Source: a bacterium
GTDB taxonomy: Bacteria > Electryoneota > RPQS01
Direction: 5' to 3'
DNA: 7,078 nucleotides
Assembly: GCA_018814465.1 (NCBI GenBank)
Contig: JAHIZR010000506.1
Location: 1-7,078 of the forward strand
A model generated the notes under the pieces. The model saw nothing but the letters and a program-made list of their open reading frames with translations. It was not told where the DNA came from and ran no database searches. This document shows, in pieces, positions 1 to 6,539 of this stretch (its first letter is position 1; each line of letters begins with the position of its first letter). A program made the translations under genes and the position numbers.

Positions 1-1008
1 CCATCCATTGATGGTTCCCTCTGATCCCTCTCCGTGTCCGTAGAAACACACTTCTTGCCCCTCAAGTGCGGAGAAAGCGGGTCGAATGCTGTCAATCACA
101 GCTACCATACCCTGTGTGATCCCCACAATCTCAAGCGTTCTTGAAACTTCATTCGACCAATCATACCCTTCAGACCGCACTTTAAAATAAATAGTATGGG
201 TTCCTGCCGACAGCGTGTCAGTACTGAAGGATGGCTGATCACTGAGTACTCCACTCAAACTGGATCTCCAGCTATAGAAATCAGCCGACAACCATTCACA
301 ATCATGTTCATATCCTGAAACTCCTTCGCCCCCAAAACTTACCATTTCACTTACATTGGCAGGATTCGGAGAGATTACCCAAATCTCCGGTATCGGTGGA
401 CATACCGGCATTTCTGTATCCATATCAATGTCGAGGTACGGAATGAGAGTGCCATGTTCTTTTGTGTAGAACCACGGAACCGGAATGTTGACCATTCCCC
501 ATGGATTCTCATCCATTATTTTCCACCCATAATTTCCAAATTCATACGAGAACATAATTGCTTCCACAAGCCCTGTTACATCCCAACTCATCCAACCCGG
601 AGCAGAGGGTACAATCGCACTCGAAGAAGATGGCCATAAGTCGCAAGCTGGCTGAGTATTGTAGGTTACAGAGTATTCATCCCAAGGATCTGTTATTCTC
701 TGAATCGTCAACTCCCTGCCTGCAGGATCGGTATCATCGAAACCATAGTAATAGAGATACAGAGTTGCAGAATGGAGCACATACCATGGTGGTGGATCTT
801 CCCAAAGATCAAACTCGATTAGAATATTCCTTTCCCAATCACTGGAACCACTCCCGTACCTATTTGCTACCTCCATGTGGACATCTGAGCCGTAATTCGT
901 ATCAGGATGTCTCATGTTCACGTAAGTATCCGCAACTAAAGTCTGAGCCTCTGCCGTATTCCACACGAGCAAAGCAACACAAATCGTAAAAATAACATTT
1001 TTCATCAT
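1..1008 (-). CDS. Secreted DNRLRE-domain protein with PKD/Ig-like repeats (partial, C-terminus off the window)
   Basis: The frame is open for 336 codons from ATG at 1008 to the window edge. Residues 1-21 form a signal peptide: a basic start (MMKN), a hydrophobic core and an A-E-A cleavage site before Gln22, so the product is probably exported. Residues 22 to about 196 match the DNRLRE (disaggregatase-related) domain: ADTYVNMRHPDTNYGS near the start, a LIEFDL strand, SATLYLYYYG, W-x-E-YSVTYNTQP at 109-120, and DVTGLVEA followed by NYGWKI. Residues about 203-295 form a PKD/Ig-like unit (PNPANVSEMVSFGGEG, then LSAGTHTIYFKV and WSNEVS). A second unit starts near 303 (AVIDSIRP, GQEVCFYGHGEGSEG, NGW). 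DNRLRE domains are usually found in cell-surface or extracellular proteins; a binding or structural role is inference. Two in-frame ATGs (1008 and 1005) follow AAAGGG; spacing is 4 bases to the first and 7 to the second, so 1005 may be the true start. A sigma-54-like promoter lies about 215 bases upstream. Confidence 0.85.
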   Translation of the reverse strand, partial: MMKNVIFTICVALLVWNTAEAQTLVADTYVNMRHPDTNYGSDVHMEVANRYGSGSSDWERNILIEFDLWEDPPPWYVLHSATLYLYYYGFDDTDPAGRELTIQRITDPWDEYSVTYNTQPACDLWPSSSSAIVPSAPGWMSWDVTGLVEAIMFSYEFGNYGWKIMDENPWGMVNIPVPWFYTKEHGTLIPYLDIDMDTEMPVCPPIPEIWVISPNPANVSEMVSFGGEGVSGYEHDCEWLSADFYSWRSSLSGVLSDQPSFSTDTLSAGTHTIYFKVRSEGYDWSNEVSRTLEIVGITQGMVAVIDSIRPAFSALEGQEVCFYGHGEGSEGTINGW

Positions 1009-1012
1009 ATAG

Positions 1013-1018
1013 CCCTTT
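1013..1018 (-). promoter_or_regulatory. Ribosome binding site of the DNRLRE gene
   Basis: AAAGGG on the minus strand sits 4 bases before ATG 1008 and 7 bases before the in-frame ATG 1005. The spacing favours the second ATG, but both may be used. Confidence 0.5.
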
Positions 1019-1223
1019 CAAGACTGTCGGGCACAACAAACAAACCTCAGATCCCGATTAAACAAAATGAACTTTCACCTAATCAACTTAGTAAGGAAAT
1101 CCTCACATTACGATATGTTCTATGAAGATCAGGCATTTTCCATGATTTTGCATAAATGATCAGGCTGTATTTACTATACTCTCAAGCAACCTGAAACTAT
1201 ACTTAATATAGTCTAATGCGCAT

Positions 1224-1241
1224 TTGCAATCTTATAGCCAG
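1224..1241 (-). promoter_or_regulatory. Candidate sigma-54 (-24/-12) promoter for the DNRLRE gene
   Basis: The minus strand reads CTGGCTATAAGATTGCAA. Against the sigma-54 consensus YTGGCACGN4TTGCW it matches the -24 block (CTGGC) and the -12 block (TTGCA) at every core position. The spacing between GG and GC is exactly 10 bases, which sigma-54 holding requires; the central ACG is not matched. Transcription would start near 1214 and leave a leader of about 205 bases before the DNRLRE gene. The same window encodes a sigma-54 activator with an intact GAFTGA loop, which makes the match more meaningful. No enhancer site is proven. Confidence 0.55.
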
Positions 1242-1416
1242 AGGCATAAGAAAACTCACCACGGACACTCTTCAGAGAGATTGCGACGCATGATGTATGG
1301 GTGTTTGCTTTAAAAGGAATGACGCCCAAGCACGACCTTCCCGAAGCTCCGATATTGAAATGCACTTAAGCCTGCTCATTTCCTGGGACTCCTATCATTC
1401 CGAATATCAATATAAT

Positions 1417-1452
1417 AAAAATGCCCCTGCTAAGTAATTACTTAACAAGGGC
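1417..1452 (-). terminator. Strong rho-independent terminator (minus strand)
   Basis: A 13-base-pair hairpin forms between 1440-1452 and 1423-1435 with an AATT loop, and is followed on the minus strand by A then TTTTT (1421-1417). Two of the pairs (1427/1448 and 1430/1445) are G·U wobbles in minus-strand RNA but would be C·A mismatches in plus-strand RNA. Together with the one-sided T tract this fixes the direction. It begins five bases after the tmRNA-like 3' fragment, as expected of a native tmRNA/tRNA terminator, and now would also end transcripts from the kinase/regulator operon. Confidence 0.85.
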
Positions 1453-1457
1453 TTATA

Positions 1458-1478
1458 GTGGAGACGGCGGGAATCGAA
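1458..1478 (-). pseudogene. tmRNA (ssrA) 3'-end fragment; candidate attachment-site core
   Basis: The minus strand reads TTCGATTCCCGCCGTCTCCA plus C, which from memory is the usual bacterial tmRNA 3' end from the T-loop through the acceptor strand, except that the final CCA is replaced by CTA. Upstream the match stops abruptly: the bases before the T-loop (GAATA) do not pair with CCCGC, so no T-stem forms. Only about 220 bases separate the fragment from the kinase gene, too few for a whole tmRNA, and no mRNA-like body or tag frame was found. A fragment that begins at the T-loop and ends at the acceptor end is the segment commonly duplicated when integrative elements insert into tRNA or tmRNA genes. 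A tRNA with the same 3' end is a less likely source. Confidence 0.6.
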
Positions 1479-1598
1479 TTATTCGTCTCTTTTTCGATAT
1501 CTAATGTAAATATCCAAGAATCGGCATCAAACTTCAGATGCCCAGATGAGTCGAGTGATACCTAAGTTCTTATTCGCACCTCTCGTTTCCTCTCAGAA

Positions 1599-1616
1599 CG
1601 GCACATTTTCGGCACA
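1599..1616 (-). repeat. Two TGTGCCG direct repeats, 11-base period
   Basis: On the minus strand TGTGCCG occurs twice in the block TGTGCCGAAAATGTGCCG, one helical turn apart, about 120 bases from the tmRNA fragment on the kinase side. Closely phased short direct repeats next to a tRNA/tmRNA core are typical of arm-type binding sites for tyrosine recombinases. With only two copies, binding by another protein or chance are both possible. Confidence 0.4.
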
Positions 1617-1700
1617 CAGGCGTTTTTGACTTAGAGTCGATATATGTCCAATCGCTGATGTTAATGCGGGCTCCGTTCGGAGAATAGATCTGGTTTGAGA

Positions 1701-3881
1701 TCAAACGGGAAGCATGAATTCCACTCGCGTTCCTCCGCCGGGCTCAGATAGAATATTTAGTTTTCCCTGATGACCTTCGATTATCGAATTAACAATCGCC
1801 AGTCCCAGACCAGTTCCTTTGCCTTCCGTCTTTGTCGTAAAGTAAGGTTGGATGACTTCCTTGATTTTCTCCGGCGGTATTCCAACGCCAGTATCTTCTA
1901 CAAATCCGCCAATGATCTCCTTATCAGCAGATTGAAAAGTTCCCACGGTTAACACTCCAGACATCTCCGAATTCATTGCATCCGCTGCATTGATGATGAG
2001 ATTGATGAAAACCTGATTGAGTTGTCCCGGATCAGCCTCGACTTTCGGCAGGTCGCTTTGAAAACTGCGAACCAGTTTATATGGAGCATTAGGATCATCA
2101 GTCTTGAACTTCTTGATTCTTCCCGCTGTTTCATTCAGCATTACGATAGCTTCTTCTGCGATTTCATTCAGGTTGAACAAGCATTTTTGGAGTTTAATTG
2201 GCTCAGATAGATGGTTAAGATTGTCGGAGATTCGCTGAATCCTGTCTGACATCTCCGAAATCATCTTCACCGATGATGCAATCTTTTCCTGACTTGTTTT
2301 GTCTGACGAATCCACAAGCATATGCTGCAGCAGTTGAGCCTGTCCCTTCAATGGATAGAGCGCATTATTGATTTCATGCGAAATTCCCCCAGCGAGGTCC
2401 GCAGCAACAGCCCGGCATTCCCGCTCAACGAGTTCGCGATGCAGTTCCAGGTTTGCAATTGCTATCCCGGCAAAGGAAGATATTGTCTGTAGAAGTTGAA
2501 AGTCCCTGATACTATACGGAGCATGAGTTTCCTTTCGACCAAGCAACAGACAACCCATTATCTGATTTGCATGAACAAGTGGCAATATCACTTCGATACC
2601 CCAAACGAGGAGGGTATCGTTCGCAGGGATTCCAATGGGCGCATCATGTGCTTCTTTGTCTACAAGATGATTCAGACTTCTAAGGTTTTCTTCAAACTCT
2701 GAAGCAAGTGGTAAATCACGTTGAACAACAGGCTTCCATGCTTGGTCTGTCTCTCGAACTACTAGAATTGCTTTATCAATTTTAAGTATATCCGGAAGCT
2801 GTTCTGTTATAATCACGACTATTTCGCGTTCGACTATCGAGCTTGCCAGTTTTTTAGAGATTCGCTGAAGTTCATCACGGAAGCTATACCAGTCGCCGAA
2901 ATATATTCGATCCACAACGCCACGTATACCTTTGACTAGAGTAAATCCTGCCAGAAAAGTAACGAATACAGCCGCGATTGATAATGCAATCAATGAGAGA
3001 ATATTGTACTCGACATCTACCATACCAAAAGAGATAAGAATCAGCACACCATAGACAGCAATTGTTCCTGCCGTGACATAGATAAACGTTCTGGACAGGG
3101 TTCGTTCGATCGGCAACAACTTGAACGAAGCAACCGCCATGCCCCATCCAATTGGCGATACAATCAGGAACATCATCGCTAGATCAATCGATATTAGCGG
3201 CGTACTGCTCCATAGAGTTGGAAGTTTGTGCATAATGACAAATGGAGCAACACCGATAACGGTGCACAACAGCAACCATCTGCTGATGTTTCTTTCTTCC
3301 TTTCGTTTTGCTCTAATCCAAGAGACTAATAGCAGCAACAGCGATAAAACCAGATAAATAAACAACATTAAGCCGAACACAACACGCAGACTGAATTCAT
3401 ACTGTCTAATTGTGCTAAGGGTAGGAACAGATCCGGAAAAGAGGAGCAGGAAACTAAGGCAAACTATTAGCGCAAGAGGTGCAAGATAGACTAGGAACAC
3501 TTGCCAGCGATGGGAGGAATAGCTATGGTTGGTGAATCTCAATACAAAATCAAGGCACGCAGGAGGAATCAAGATGTAGCAGATAAGCCAAGCCAGAGTG
3601 TAGGTACGGTTGAGCGTGTCTGATTGAAATGAGCTGCAGTGAGAATCTAGAATAACTGCTATTCCCGTAAAAAGACATACTCTTAGAAACGCCGAAGTAA
3701 TGGAATCACTTTTTCCGGCATTCCAGACGAATAATCCTACGATCAGAAACGTGCATCCAACCACCATGTTGACAACGATGTGCTCTATCGAATAGGACTT
3801 GCTCGTATTAATTAGGCTCAGAGTCAGAGTGGCCAGACTCACGAGCACAATGGCAACATATTTAAGACGCCGATTTGACAT
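1701..3881 (-). CDS. Multi-pass membrane histidine kinase (7TM/10TM-like, GAF, HisKA, HATPase_c)
   Basis: This is a 726-residue sensor kinase, the probable partner of the response regulator just upstream. About ten hydrophobic segments fill residues 8-315 (near 8-24, 36-53, 62-79, 95-114, 127-150, 167-188, 202-217, 231-252, 265-288 and 294-315). The following DRIYFGDWYSFRDEL (324-338) resembles the DR-x-F...Y-x-x-R linker after the membrane domain of ComP-like kinases. A GAF domain spans about 340-480, ending GCLLLGRKE...LLQTISSFAGIAIANLEL. The HisKA box is GGISHEINNALYPL with phospho-acceptor His502. ATP-binding boxes follow: N-box NLIINAADAM (627-636), G1 DTGVGIP (663-669), F-box PYFTTK (679-684), G2 GKGTGLGL (687-694), and a closing GGGT (715-718). 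All catalytic motifs are intact. ATG 3881 shares its A with the regulator's stop (TAATG), implying coupled translation; a GGAG lies only 3 bases before it. A longer TTG start at 3977 inside the regulator is unlikely. The signal sensed is unknown. Confidence 0.95.
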   Translation of the reverse strand: MSNRRLKYVAIVLVSLATLTLSLINTSKSYSIEHIVVNMVVGCTFLIVGLFVWNAGKSDSITSAFLRVCLFTGIAVILDSHCSSFQSDTLNRTYTLAWLICYILIPPACLDFVLRFTNHSYSSHRWQVFLVYLAPLALIVCLSFLLLFSGSVPTLSTIRQYEFSLRVVFGLMLFIYLVLSLLLLLVSWIRAKRKEERNISRWLLLCTVIGVAPFVIMHKLPTLWSSTPLISIDLAMMFLIVSPIGWGMAVASFKLLPIERTLSRTFIYVTAGTIAVYGVLILISFGMVDVEYNILSLIALSIAAVFVTFLAGFTLVKGIRGVVDRIYFGDWYSFRDELQRISKKLASSIVEREIVVIITEQLPDILKIDKAILVVRETDQAWKPVVQRDLPLASEFEENLRSLNHLVDKEAHDAPIGIPANDTLLVWGIEVILPLVHANQIMGCLLLGRKETHAPYSIRDFQLLQTISSFAGIAIANLELHRELVERECRAVAADLAGGISHEINNALYPLKGQAQLLQHMLVDSSDKTSQEKIASSVKMISEMSDRIQRISDNLNHLSEPIKLQKCLFNLNEIAEEAIVMLNETAGRIKKFKTDDPNAPYKLVRSFQSDLPKVEADPGQLNQVFINLIINAADAMNSEMSGVLTVGTFQSADKEIIGGFVEDTGVGIPPEKIKEVIQPYFTTKTEGKGTGLGLAIVNSIIEGHQGKLNILSEPGGGTRVEFMLPV

Positions 3882-5230
3882 TATCTCCGTCGTCCTTCGT
3901 ATTCGGCCAGGAGACGATTTAAATGCGTTCGTTCTATACCTAACCTTTTTGCGGCTTCTGTCTGATTCCCACCGCAAATCGAAACGATACGCGTTATATG
4001 TTTCTTCTTGTAATTATCTAATGCTGTTCGAAGATCTTCTTCAACGTTATCTTCAACTTCTGATACTTGTGACGGGAATGACAACCATAGCGAAGACTTG
4101 ATATCAGATCCATCAGCAAGCAAGGCGATGCGTTCAATATGATGCATCAACTCACGAACATTGCCCGGCCAAGGATATTGTGAGAGTTTTTCGGTGATTT
4201 TCTCGTTAGGAAATCTAATCTCCATCCCCCGACGACGTCCATACATCTCTGTAGCCCATTTGACATAGACCGGAATATCTTCTGGTCTTTCCCGAAGCGG
4301 AGGAAGCCTTAGATGAAATGTACTCAGCCGATAATATAAATCTTTCCTGAACCGACCTTCTTTTATTTCTGTGCTGATATCACGATTTGTTGCGGCGATG
4401 ACACGTCCTGAAAACTCCAAAGTTCGTGTCCCACCAACGCGTTCGAAGACACGATCTTCGATCGCAGTAAGCAGCTTTGCTTGGCATAGTACCGGTAACT
4501 CTCCGATCTCATCAAGGAAGAGAGTCCCTTCACCCACTAGTTCCAGCTTGCCGGGTTTTCTGTTAAACGCTCCAGTGAACGCTCCTTTCTCATGACCAAA
4601 GAGCTCAGATTCGAATAGTGTCTCTGTAATTGCCGCGCAATTTACGGTTACAAATGGTTCCTCCCGACGCGGCGAGTGAGCATGGATATAGCGAGCAAGA
4701 ACCTGCTTTCCTGTACCTGTTTCACCTTCTAAAAGTACAGCGCTGTCACCGGCGGCAATTTTCGCGGCGTCATTTAAAAGAGCCTTGACAGAAGGTGATT
4801 CTCCTACAAAATCCACAGAATCCACTCCGGTCAATTTGCGAAGCCGTCTGTTCTCGATACCCATCCGATGGGCAGTCAAGGTTCTCTTTACAACAGCTTC
4901 AAGAATCTGCATATCGATCGGCTTCACAAGAAAATCCGACGCACCCTGTTTCATTGCCTCGACTGCATCGGGAATGGTCGCCGTTCCACTGATTACGATA
5001 ACCGGAGTTGTCATATCATTCCTGCGCCAGGCTCGCAGCAATTCGACGCCGTTCGTATCTGGGAGGGCGAGATCGAGTAGAATCAGTTGAATTTCATCCG
5101 ACTTCACCAGTTTATCGGCAGTAGTACCGTCCGGCGCTTCTCTTGACAAATAACCAAATGCAGTCAGCTGTTGTGATAATGTAGTCAGAATCTTAGAATC
5201 GTCATCGACTATAAGGATAGTTGTTCGCAT
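3881..5230 (-). CDS. Sigma-54-dependent response regulator, NtrC family (REC, AAA+, Fis-type HTH)
   Basis: This 449-residue protein is an NtrC-type activator of sigma-54 RNA polymerase. The receiver domain (about 1-118) has the acidic pocket D9-D11, phospho-acceptor Asp53 in LLDLALPDTNG, Ser81 and Lys103 (LVKP). The AAA+ domain (about 141-375) has Walker A GETGTGKQ (169-176), the GAFTGA sigma-54 contact loop (216-221), Walker B TLFLDE with D240/E241, sensor ATNRD (280-284), arginine-finger segment FRKDLYYRL, PLRERPEDI (311-319) and WPGNVREL (354-361). The C-terminal Fis-like helix-turn-helix (about 405-441) contains NQTEAAKRLGIERTHLNRLL. Length and order are normal for the family and no key residue is missing. 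The start is ATG 5230 because MRTTILIVDDD begins the receiver correctly and GAGAGA lies 4 bases upstream; the longer TTG frame at 5272 adds unrelated residues. The downstream kinase overlaps by one base, so this is a classic pair. Targets are not known; the promoter at 1224-1241 is a candidate. Confidence 0.97.
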   Translation of the reverse strand: MRTTILIVDDDSKILTTLSQQLTAFGYLSREAPDGTTADKLVKSDEIQLILLDLALPDTNGVELLRAWRRNDMTTPVIVISGTATIPDAVEAMKQGASDFLVKPIDMQILEAVVKRTLTAHRMGIENRRLRKLTGVDSVDFVGESPSVKALLNDAAKIAAGDSAVLLEGETGTGKQVLARYIHAHSPRREEPFVTVNCAAITETLFESELFGHEKGAFTGAFNRKPGKLELVGEGTLFLDEIGELPVLCQAKLLTAIEDRVFERVGGTRTLEFSGRVIAATNRDISTEIKEGRFRKDLYYRLSTFHLRLPPLRERPEDIPVYVKWATEMYGRRRGMEIRFPNEKITEKLSQYPWPGNVRELMHHIERIALLADGSDIKSSLWLSFPSQVSEVEDNVEEDLRTALDNYKKKHITRIVSICGGNQTEAAKRLGIERTHLNRLLAEYEGRRR

Positions 5231-5234
5231 GAAA

Positions 5235-5240
5235 TCTCTC
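5235..5240 (-). promoter_or_regulatory. Weak ribosome binding site of the response regulator
   Basis: GAGAGA on the minus strand lies 4 bases before ATG 5230 and supports that start over the upstream TTG at 5272. It is a modest match to AGGAGG. Confidence 0.45.
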
Positions 5241-5319
5241 TGATAGTGTACACGAAGGTTGCCTAAAAGCAAACGATTCCCGTCCGCATGACCACATGGG
5301 ATAGAAACCGTTTGAATTC

Positions 5320-5325
5320 ATTATA
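5320..5325 (-). promoter_or_regulatory. Candidate -10 box (TATAAT) for the regulator/kinase operon
   Basis: A perfect TATAAT lies on the minus strand in the 223-base gap upstream of the regulator, giving a leader of roughly 85 bases. No good -35 hexamer is present: the bases 16-18 upstream read around GTTCCAG. The promoter is therefore weak or activator-dependent, or the match is chance. A second weak option further upstream is TTGACT spaced 16 bases from TAATTT. No sigma-54 motif was found in this gap. Confidence 0.35.
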
Positions 5326-5409
5326 CGGCCTCCGCTAATTGCTGGAACTAGACTGTCTACAAATTAGCAGAATCATTATTAGAGTCAATATGAGGAAAAT
5401 CGAGTTGTT

Positions 5410-5429
5410 ATGTTGTATGTTATCAACAT
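5410..5429. repeat. Short inverted repeat between the reductase and regulator genes
   Basis: ATGTTG and CAACAT form a perfect 6-base inverted repeat around an 8-base centre, 25 to 44 bases past the reductase stop. No T tract follows on the minus strand, so it is not an intrinsic terminator. It could be an operator, but that is speculation. Confidence 0.3.
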
Positions 5430-5453
5430 GTTGAGAAATAGTCTGAAGTACTA

Positions 5454-6539
5454 TTATGGTTTTGATTTAACCAAAATGCGTTTGATGAACCTCAGATAAT
5501 AATCCTTAACGAGAGGCGCTTGCAGCCCGGTGTCTTGCTTGCAGTTTGTGTTGTCGAATGTGGTTTGGCAGATAAGATATGGTGTATATCGTTCCATCTC
5601 CTCAAAAAGCTTCAGTTGTTTTTCCGAGAGTATTGGTTTGACACTGGAAAGAAATACTTGCATCTCCTCTGGGCGTACTATTTCAAACTTCGGGCGATTG
5701 GAATATCGAGCAGACATTTCTTGAATTTCGCTTAAGGTAACAGCATCAGTTCCTGCAGTTAACTGATAAGTCTGTCCGACTGTTTCCGGTTTTCTTGTTA
5801 TCTGATAAAGTGCTTCACAGACATAATCAACAGGGACAAGATCGACTATGGATGATGGCTCGCCGGGAAGCTTTGAGAGCCCGTGATGAACATAGGCGTT
5901 TACAGCACGATAGAATCCATTGTGACTCGAAGTCTGCCCCGTCCTGGAATCACAAATAACAATGCTGGGACGGCTGACAGTTATCGGCAACCTAGGCATC
6001 CATTCACGCAAAAGCAGTTCAGCTTCATACTTGCTTTGCTCATAAGTATTGCGGTGTGTTTGCCCGATATCTAATTCATCCTCATAAGCTACACCATCGC
6101 GCAGTCCAGCAACATACGCCGTTCCAACATAGTCGACTCTTTCAATATTCGAACATTTGGCTGCGAACGACAAAATACTTTCAACTCCGCCGACATTTGT
6201 TTTTCTCGCATCCTCCAGCGGAAGATCAAAGCGGGCGGCCGCAGCACAGTGAATGATCTCGGTTACTCTGCCCAGCAATTCCGAATATAGATTCGATTCT
6301 ATCCCCATCTTCTCCAATGTTAAGTCACCCTCGACGACCCGCACTCGATCTTTGTGCTGCAGCAACGACCAGTCAGGTTGAATCTCCCGCATCGCTGACT
6401 CTATCCGTTCATTCGCAGTCTGTTCCCGTTTTCCTCTTGACAGCACATGGACAAAGTGATCCGTTTTTTCAAGCCAGGTATGTAGGATATGGCTGCCGAT
6501 ATAGCCTGTGGTGCCTGTCAGGAAGACTTCATTCGACAT
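5454..6539 (-). CDS. Thioester-reductase-like SDR oxidoreductase (NAD_binding_4 / male-sterility type)
   Basis: This 361-residue cytosolic protein belongs to the extended short-chain dehydrogenases that include thioester reductase domains of carboxylate reductases and NRPS/PKS, and fatty acyl-CoA reductases. The Rossmann nucleotide motif TGTTGYIG is at 8-15, SRGKRE (34-39) fits a cofactor-phosphate-binding turn and hints at NADPH, and GDLTLEKMGI (71-80) is characteristic of the thioester-reductase group. HCAAAARFDLPL, NVGGVESIL, Thr140 in YVGTAYVAG and the catalytic YEQSK (Y166, K170) follow. The substrate half (about 190-361) has SRPSIV and VDLVPVDYV. Such enzymes reduce acyl thioesters to aldehydes or alcohols; the exact substrate is unknown, and a sugar- or sterol-type SDR activity cannot be excluded. 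ATG 6539 is chosen because AGGAG lies 7 bases upstream; a TTG at 6572 is rejected. The start overlaps the acyl-CoA synthetase gene by 11 bases, so the two are probably co-translated and act on the same acyl group. The stop TAA is followed directly by TAG. Confidence 0.88.
   Translation of the reverse strand: MSNEVFLTGTTGYIGSHILHTWLEKTDHFVHVLSRGKREQTANERIESAMREIQPDWSLLQHKDRVRVVEGDLTLEKMGIESNLYSELLGRVTEIIHCAAAARFDLPLEDARKTNVGGVESILSFAAKCSNIERVDYVGTAYVAGLRDGVAYEDELDIGQTHRNTYEQSKYEAELLLREWMPRLPITVSRPSIVICDSRTGQTSSHNGFYRAVNAYVHHGLSKLPGEPSSIVDLVPVDYVCEALYQITRKPETVGQTYQLTAGTDAVTLSEIQEMSARYSNRPKFEIVRPEEMQVFLSSVKPILSEKQLKLFEEMERYTPYLICQTTFDNTNCKQDTGLQAPLVKDYYLRFIKRILVKSKP

Larger units (their letters stand above)
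1009..1416. other. Intergenic region without a convincing gene
   Basis: This 408-base stretch separates the terminator from the DNRLRE gene. It holds the sigma-54-like promoter at 1224-1241 and, between that promoter and the gene, several short repeats. ACTATACT occurs at 1173-1180 and 1196-1203, and the second copy forms an inverted repeat with TATAGT at 1207-1212. GATCAGGC occurs at 1127-1134 and 1158-1165. An imperfect inverted repeat (GTGTTTG at 1302-1308, CAAGCAC at 1326-1332) lies about 100 bases upstream of the predicted start site, where sigma-54 enhancers often sit. I see no recognisable gene remnant or transposon end. Confidence 0.6.

Noticed and set aside
558..989. 143-codon plus-strand open frame
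   Set aside because: It lies wholly antisense to the DNRLRE gene, has no recognisable domain, and its protein is rich in Ser, His, Arg and Gln as shadow frames often are.
1213..1365. 50-codon minus-strand frame beginning GTG at 1365
   Set aside because: No ribosome site precedes it, the product has no recognisable family, and it runs over the sigma-54-like promoter; chance is the simpler explanation.
1671..1682. CTCCGTTCGGAG palindrome just after the kinase gene as a terminator
   Set aside because: The stem is only 4-5 bases and no T tract follows on either strand.
1458..1700. A complete tmRNA gene
   Set aside because: The space is too short, the T-stem does not pair, and there is no matching 5' acceptor end or tag-encoding frame; only the 3' end is present.
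2884..3147. 87-codon minus-strand frame within the kinase gene
   Set aside because: It is a shifted frame of the kinase membrane region, which is read without interruption in its own frame.
3799..4101. 100-codon plus-strand frame across the kinase/regulator junction
   Set aside because: It is antisense to two well-supported, motif-complete genes and has no domain of its own.
4785..5090. Overlapping plus-strand frames opposite the receiver domain
   Set aside because: These are shadows of the response regulator, whose conserved motifs cover the region on the other strand.
5410..5429. Inverted repeat after the reductase gene as an intrinsic terminator
   Set aside because: The stem is AT-rich and short and is followed by AACAACTCG rather than a T run on the minus strand.
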